Assembly (NCBI GenBank): GCA_910588325.1
Contig: CAJUPP010000077.1
Location: 1 to 15,720, forward strand
Length of the DNA: 15,720 nucleotides
Source: an uncultured Hungatella sp.
GTDB taxonomy: Bacteria; Bacillota; Clostridia; Lachnospirales; Lachnospiraceae
Reading direction: 5' to 3'
Part shown: positions 12,732 to 15,720 of the stretch, one piece after another
Layout of the letters: every line of letters begins with the position of its first letter
How positions within the stretch are numbered: position 1 is the first letter of the stretch
Made by a program: the position numbers and the translations under genes
The notes under the pieces: model-generated
Databases searched by the model: none
Told to the model about the DNA's origin: nothing
Seen by the model: only the letters and a program-made list of their open reading frames with translations

Positions 12732-13532
12732 ATGATTAGAGATATTACATTGGGACAGTATTATCCGGTAGATTCTGTGCTTCATCGGATGGATCCAAGG
12801 ACAAAACTGTTTGGAACTATGGTGTTCATTATATCGTTATTTTTGGCAGACAGTTTGTGGGCCTATGTTTTGGCTACCGCATTTTTAGTGTTTTGTATCC
12901 GGATGTCTAAAGTGCCCTTTTCCTTTATGGTGCGGGGATTGAAGGCCATCGTATTTCTACTGTTAATCAGTGTTAGTTTTAATTTATTTTTGACAGACGG
13001 GGAGGAATTGTTTCGGCTGGGATTTCTGAAGATTACCAGGGAGGGACTGCGGATTGCCTGTTTCATGGGGCTGCGGCTGATTTATCTGGTGATTGGCTCT
13101 TCTATCATGACCTTGACGACGACTCCTAACCAGCTGACAGACGGACTGGAGAAAAGCTTAGGGGTTTTGAAAGTGGTACATGTGCCGGTTCATGAGATTT
13201 CCATGATGATGTCTATCGCCCTGCGGTTTATACCGATTTTGGTGGAGGAGACCGATAAGATTATGAAAGCCCAGATGGCCAGGGGAGCGGATTTTGAAAG
13301 CGGTAATCTGATTCAGAAGGCCAAAAGCATGGTTCCTCTTCTGGTTCCATTGTTTATCTCTGCGTTCAGGCGGGCCACAGATCTGGCCATGGCTATGGAG
13401 GCCAGATGCTATCGGGGAGGAGAAGGAAGGACGAAGATGAAGCCTTTAAAATATGAAAGGCGGGATCGGATGGCTTATCTTTTCTATGGAGTTTATATGG
13501 CAGGTATTATTGGAATGAAAGTGGCTTTATGA
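12732..13532 (+). CDS. ecfT: ECF transporter transmembrane subunit EcfT
   Basis: EcfT is the membrane scaffold that couples ATP hydrolysis by EcfA1 and EcfA2 to toppling of the S component. I place the start at ATG 12732, with GGAGG 5 nt upstream. An in-frame TTG at 12720 sits before that site and is unlikely. The product is 266 residues, family-typical. Hydrophobic segments lie at about 28-58, 68-88, 108-128 and 245-264. The two coupling-helix motifs are present: the first as Ala-Arg-Gly at 183-185 (MARGADF), the second as Ala-Arg-Cys at 224-226 (MEARCYRGG), a change at the third position. The opening segment YYPVDSVLHRMDPRTKL is characteristic. It follows ecfA2 after 22 bp. Confidence 0.95.
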   Translation: MIRDITLGQYYPVDSVLHRMDPRTKLFGTMVFIISLFLADSLWAYVLATAFLVFCIRMSKVPFSFMVRGLKAIVFLLLISVSFNLFLTDGEELFRLGFLKITREGLRIACFMGLRLIYLVIGSSIMTLTTTPNQLTDGLEKSLGVLKVVHVPVHEISMMMSIALRFIPILVEETDKIMKAQMARGADFESGNLIQKAKSMVPLLVPLFISAFRRATDLAMAMEARCYRGGEGRTKMKPLKYERRDRMAYLFYGVYMAGIIGMKVAL

Positions 13533-13585
13533 CAGCAGTGGAATAGAAACAGTTATGTGATTAAAGTGATGAATTTGGAGAAGGA

Positions 13586-14689
13586 ATGGGAATGAAACGA
13601 GTTCGACTGATTCTGGCTTATGACGGAACCAATTACTGCGGATGGCAATTGCAGCCCAACGGGGTTACCATTGAAGAGGTGTTAAATCAGGCGCTGTCCC
13701 AGCTGTTAAAAGAACCCATTGCCGTCATAGGAGCCAGCAGAACTGATTCCGGCGTTCATGCAGAGGGAAATGTGGCGGTGTTCGATACAATGAACCGGAT
13801 GCCGGCAGATAAAATCTGTTTTGCGTTGAATCAACGGCTTCCGGACGATATACGGGTTTTAAGTTCCGACCAGGTGGATTTGACCTGGCATCCGAGAAAA
13901 CAGAACTGTGTCAAGACCTATGAATATCGGATTCTGAATCGAAAGGTTGCCATGCCTACCAGGCGTCTGTATTCCCATTTCTGTTACTTTTCGTTGGATT
14001 TGGAGAAGATGAGGCAGGGAGCTTCTTATTTGATTGGGGAACATGACTTTAGAAGCTTCTGCACGGTAAGAGGGCAGGCGGAAGAAACCGTGCGGACCGT
14101 GTACGGACTGACTGTGGAAAAGCAGGGAGATGTGATTACGATCCGCATCAGTGGAAGCGGATTCCTGTATAATATGGTACGGATTATTGCAGGGACATTG
14201 ATGAAGGTAGGGATGGGGATCTATCCGCCGGAACACGTGAAGGAGATTCTGAAAGCCCGGAACCGCCAGGCGGCCGGACCTACGGCTCCGGCGCGGGGAC
14301 TGACCTTGATCAGCATGGAATATGAGACGGAATTAAGGCCTGTAATTACCGGGGAGAATGAAGAATGGTGTTACCATTTATTTCAGGAGGATATTCCGGA
14401 AAAAAAGAAAGCCTATGTTATTATTGAACGGTGCGCAGAGGAAGATTTTGACCGGCTGCTGACGCGGGTGACCCATCAGGCCGTACGTAATGGCGCATGG
14501 TATGTGTACGTATGCGACAGGAAACAATCAGGGAGAATTGAACCGGAAAAGGATTATGGATATTATCGGTTTAAAGAACAGACAGAAGATATGGAGGCTT
14601 TGACAGAAGCGTTGCAGAAGAGGGCCGGCTGTATATTAACAGATGGGCCTGTTATTTGGTACATGGCAAAGGATGAAAGAAAGACGTAA
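13586..14689 (+). CDS. truA: tRNA pseudouridine(38-40) synthase TruA with C-terminal extension
   Basis: TruA converts uridines 38-40 in the anticodon stem-loop of many tRNAs to pseudouridine. The core (about residues 1-250) is complete: LILAYDGTNYCGWQLQPNG, the catalytic motif SRTDSGVHAEG with Asp54, HDFRSFCT (153-160) and GSGFLYNMVRIIAGTL (190-205). The family is usually about 245-270 residues, and this protein is 367. The additional 110-115 residues (about 255-367) contain WCYHLFQEDIPEKKKAYVII, WYVYVCDRK and a C-terminal GPVIWYMAKDE. I cannot assign this extension. It has no transmembrane segment and no obvious internal stop or frameshift. ATG 13586 has GGAG 5 nt upstream. ATG 13592 (MKRVRLIL) is an equally plausible start. 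It lies 53 bp after ecfT. Confidence 0.93.
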   Translation: MGMKRVRLILAYDGTNYCGWQLQPNGVTIEEVLNQALSQLLKEPIAVIGASRTDSGVHAEGNVAVFDTMNRMPADKICFALNQRLPDDIRVLSSDQVDLTWHPRKQNCVKTYEYRILNRKVAMPTRRLYSHFCYFSLDLEKMRQGASYLIGEHDFRSFCTVRGQAEETVRTVYGLTVEKQGDVITIRISGSGFLYNMVRIIAGTLMKVGMGIYPPEHVKEILKARNRQAAGPTAPARGLTLISMEYETELRPVITGENEEWCYHLFQEDIPEKKKAYVIIERCAEEDFDRLLTRVTHQAVRNGAWYVYVCDRKQSGRIEPEKDYGYYRFKEQTEDMEALTEALQKRAGCILTDGPVIWYMAKDERKT

Positions 14690-14719
14690 TTTTTTTGCAA
14701 CTTTTCTGGGAAAAAGAGG

Positions 14720-14748
14720 TTGACACACCAGAATGTGTGTTATATAAT
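14720..14748 (+). promoter_or_regulatory. Perfect-consensus sigma-A promoter for rplM-rpsI
   Basis: TTGACA (14720-14725) and TATAAT (14743-14748) match the consensus at all 12 positions with a 17-bp spacer. Transcription would start near 14755, giving a leader of about 109 nt. An inverted repeat ACACAC (14723-14728)/GTGTGT (14735-14740) overlaps the end of the -35 and most of the spacer, so it could be an operator. There is no good terminator between truA and this site, only a T7 run at 14690-14696 without a GC stem. Confidence 0.9.
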
Positions 14749-14754
14749 GTGTAA

Positions 14755-14863
14755 ATGTGACATTGCGTGAAAATGCTTTTGCCAAAGCCCCGGAATAGCA
14801 TTTTACAATATATTGAAAAGCATTAATTATTGAAAATCAGAGAATATCACAGGAGGGTAACCA
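14755..14863 (+). promoter_or_regulatory. rplM leader with competing hairpins (candidate L13 leader)
   Basis: Three segments can pair in mutually exclusive ways. AAAATGCT (14770-14777) pairs with AGCATTTT (14797-14804), with flanking G-C and T-A pairs around a one-base bulge. The overlapping AATGCTTTT (14772-14780) is also perfectly complementary to AAAAGCATT (14816-14824). The middle segment (14798-14808) can fold with 14813-14821 across a TATA loop. The first hairpin's 19-nt loop contains CC (14782-14783)/GG (14792-14793). Leaders that bind L13 and control rplM are known in Firmicutes. Membership in that family is inferred from position and not recognised by sequence. AGGAGGG ends 7 nt before the rplM ATG. 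Confidence 0.5.
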
Positions 14864-15298
14864 ATGAAAAGTTTTATGGCTAGTCCATCGACGATTGAGA
14901 GAAAATGGTACGTAGTAGATGCTACAGGATATACATTAGGACGTTTGGCTTCAGAAGTGGCAAAAGTTTTAAGAGGAAAGAATAAACCGATTTTTACACC
15001 TCATATGGACTGCGGTGATTATGTGATTATTGTAAATGCTGAGAAGGTGAAGGTTACCGGCAAAAAGCTGGATCAGAAGATTTACTATCGTCATTCCGCA
15101 TATGTAGGCGGCATGAAAGAGACGACACTTCGCGAGATGATGGCTAAGAAGCCGGAGAAGGTTGTTAAGTTGGCAGTGAAGGGGATGCTTCCCAAGGGAC
15201 CTTTAGGAAATGATATGATGAAGAAACTTCATGTATATGCTGGACCAGAGCATGAGCATGCAGCCCAGAAACCAGAAGTTTTAGAATTCAAGTTTTAA
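14864..15298 (+). CDS. rplM: 50S ribosomal protein L13
   Basis: L13 (uL13) is an early-assembly protein of the large subunit that binds 23S rRNA. The 144-residue product has the standard bacterial length. It begins MKSFMASPSTIERKWYVVDA, then GYTLGRLASEVAKVLRGKNK and HMDCGDYVIIVNAEKVKVTG, the conserved N-terminal core. KMYYRHS-like (KIYYRHSAYVGGMK) and AVKGMLPKGPLGNDMMKKLH are the family signature, and the end YAGPEHEHAAQKPEVLEF is typical. A strong AGGAGGG precedes the ATG. It forms a two-gene operon with rpsI, as in most bacteria, driven by the consensus promoter at 14720-14748. Confidence 0.98.
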   Translation: MKSFMASPSTIERKWYVVDATGYTLGRLASEVAKVLRGKNKPIFTPHMDCGDYVIIVNAEKVKVTGKKLDQKIYYRHSAYVGGMKETTLREMMAKKPEKVVKLAVKGMLPKGPLGNDMMKKLHVYAGPEHEHAAQKPEVLEFKF

Positions 15299-15326
15299 TA
15301 GAGGGGACTGAAAGGAGGAAAATAGA

Positions 15327-15719
15327 ATGGCTAACACAAGATATTACGGAACAGGCAGAAGGAAAAAATCAATCGCTAGAGTATATTTAGTACCGGGTAC
15401 CGGTAAAATTACAATTAATAAAAGAGATATTGATGAGTATTTAGGACTGGAGACCTTAAAGGTTGTAGTTCGTCAGCCGATGGTAGCGACAGAAACGGTT
15501 GATAAGTTTGATGTACTGGTTAATGTACGCGGCGGCGGTTTCACAGGCCAGGCAGGAGCGATTCGTCATGGTATTTCCCGTGCTCTTCTTCAGGCAGATG
15601 CGGAGTATCGTCCGATTTTAAAGAAAGCCGGATTCCTGACCAGAGATCCGAGAATGAAAGAGAGAAAGAAGTACGGCCTCAAAGCGGCTCGTCGCGCTCC
15701 GCAGTTCAGCAAGCGTTAA
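15327..15719 (+). CDS. rpsI: 30S ribosomal protein S9
   Basis: S9 (uS9) lies in the small-subunit head. Its extended C-terminal tail reaches the P-site tRNA anticodon stem. The 130-residue product is complete and ends one base before the window edge. Key stretches are YYGTGRRKKSIARVYLVPGT at the N-terminus, then GGGFTGQAGAIRHGISRALL, and the C-terminal AARRAPQFSKR, whose final Ser-Lys-Arg is invariant in the family and contacts tRNA. AAAGGAGG lies 8 nt before the ATG. The gap from rplM is 28 bp, the usual L13-S9 pairing. Confidence 0.98.
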   Translation: MANTRYYGTGRRKKSIARVYLVPGTGKITINKRDIDEYLGLETLKVVVRQPMVATETVDKFDVLVNVRGGGFTGQAGAIRHGISRALLQADAEYRPILKKAGFLTRDPRMKERKKYGLKAARRAPQFSKR

Positions 15720-15720
15720 A

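Noticed and set aside
14690..14716. Possible terminator after truA (T7 run and CTTTTC/GAAAAAG)
   Set aside because: The T run has no GC-rich stem before it, and the small stem after it has no U tract.

Overview
This window is a chromosomal ribosomal-protein super-cluster from a Gram-positive Firmicute, most likely a Clostridia member of the Lachnospiraceae type. The reasons are the gene order (rplF-rplR-rpsE-rpmD-rplO-secY-adk-map-KOW protein-infA-rpmJ-rpsM-rpsK-rpsD-rpoA-rplQ, then ecfA1-ecfA2-ecfT-truA-rplM-rpsI), strong AGGAGG-type ribosome binding sites, a zinc-type adenylate kinase, an enlarged L17, and secreted proteins with clostridial-type W/YY cell-wall-binding repeats. The genus is an inference that I cannot confirm from sequence alone. 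All genes are on the + strand.

Layout. Positions 1-4940 are the distal spc operon: the last codons of rplF, then L18, S5, L30, L15, SecY, adenylate kinase, methionine aminopeptidase, a small KOW protein and IF-1. Gaps are very short, except for a terminator-like hairpin between secY and adk. An extended -10 promoter at 4949-4977 starts the alpha-operon block at 4941-8500: L36, S13, S11, S4, RNA polymerase alpha and L17. This block has two unusually long internal spacers (rpsM-rpsK and rpoA-rplQ) and ends in a two-tier terminator at 8513-8557.

Positions 8558-10726 are the accessory part. A near-consensus promoter drives two tandem secreted proteins. Each has a signal peptide, a shared fibronectin-III-like module and a C-terminal run of aromatic cell-wall-binding repeats. 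A 266-bp spacer with a large inverted repeat and a new promoter follows. It leads into the ECF vitamin-transporter energising module (EcfA1, EcfA2, EcfT) and truA at 10993-14689. Finally, a perfect-consensus promoter (TTGACA-N17-TATAAT) and a leader with competing hairpins precede rplM-rpsI (L13-S9) at 14690-15719.

How the genes work together. Most products build or supply the ribosome, the Sec translocon and transcription. SecY would export the two wall-binding proteins. The EcfAAT module energises substrate-binding S components encoded elsewhere. I see no phage, IS element, CRISPR array, tRNA or rRNA gene. The least explained items are the secreted pair, the C-terminal extension of TruA, the charged insertion in L17, and several intergenic RNA structures that look like ribosomal-protein leader or attenuator candidates.
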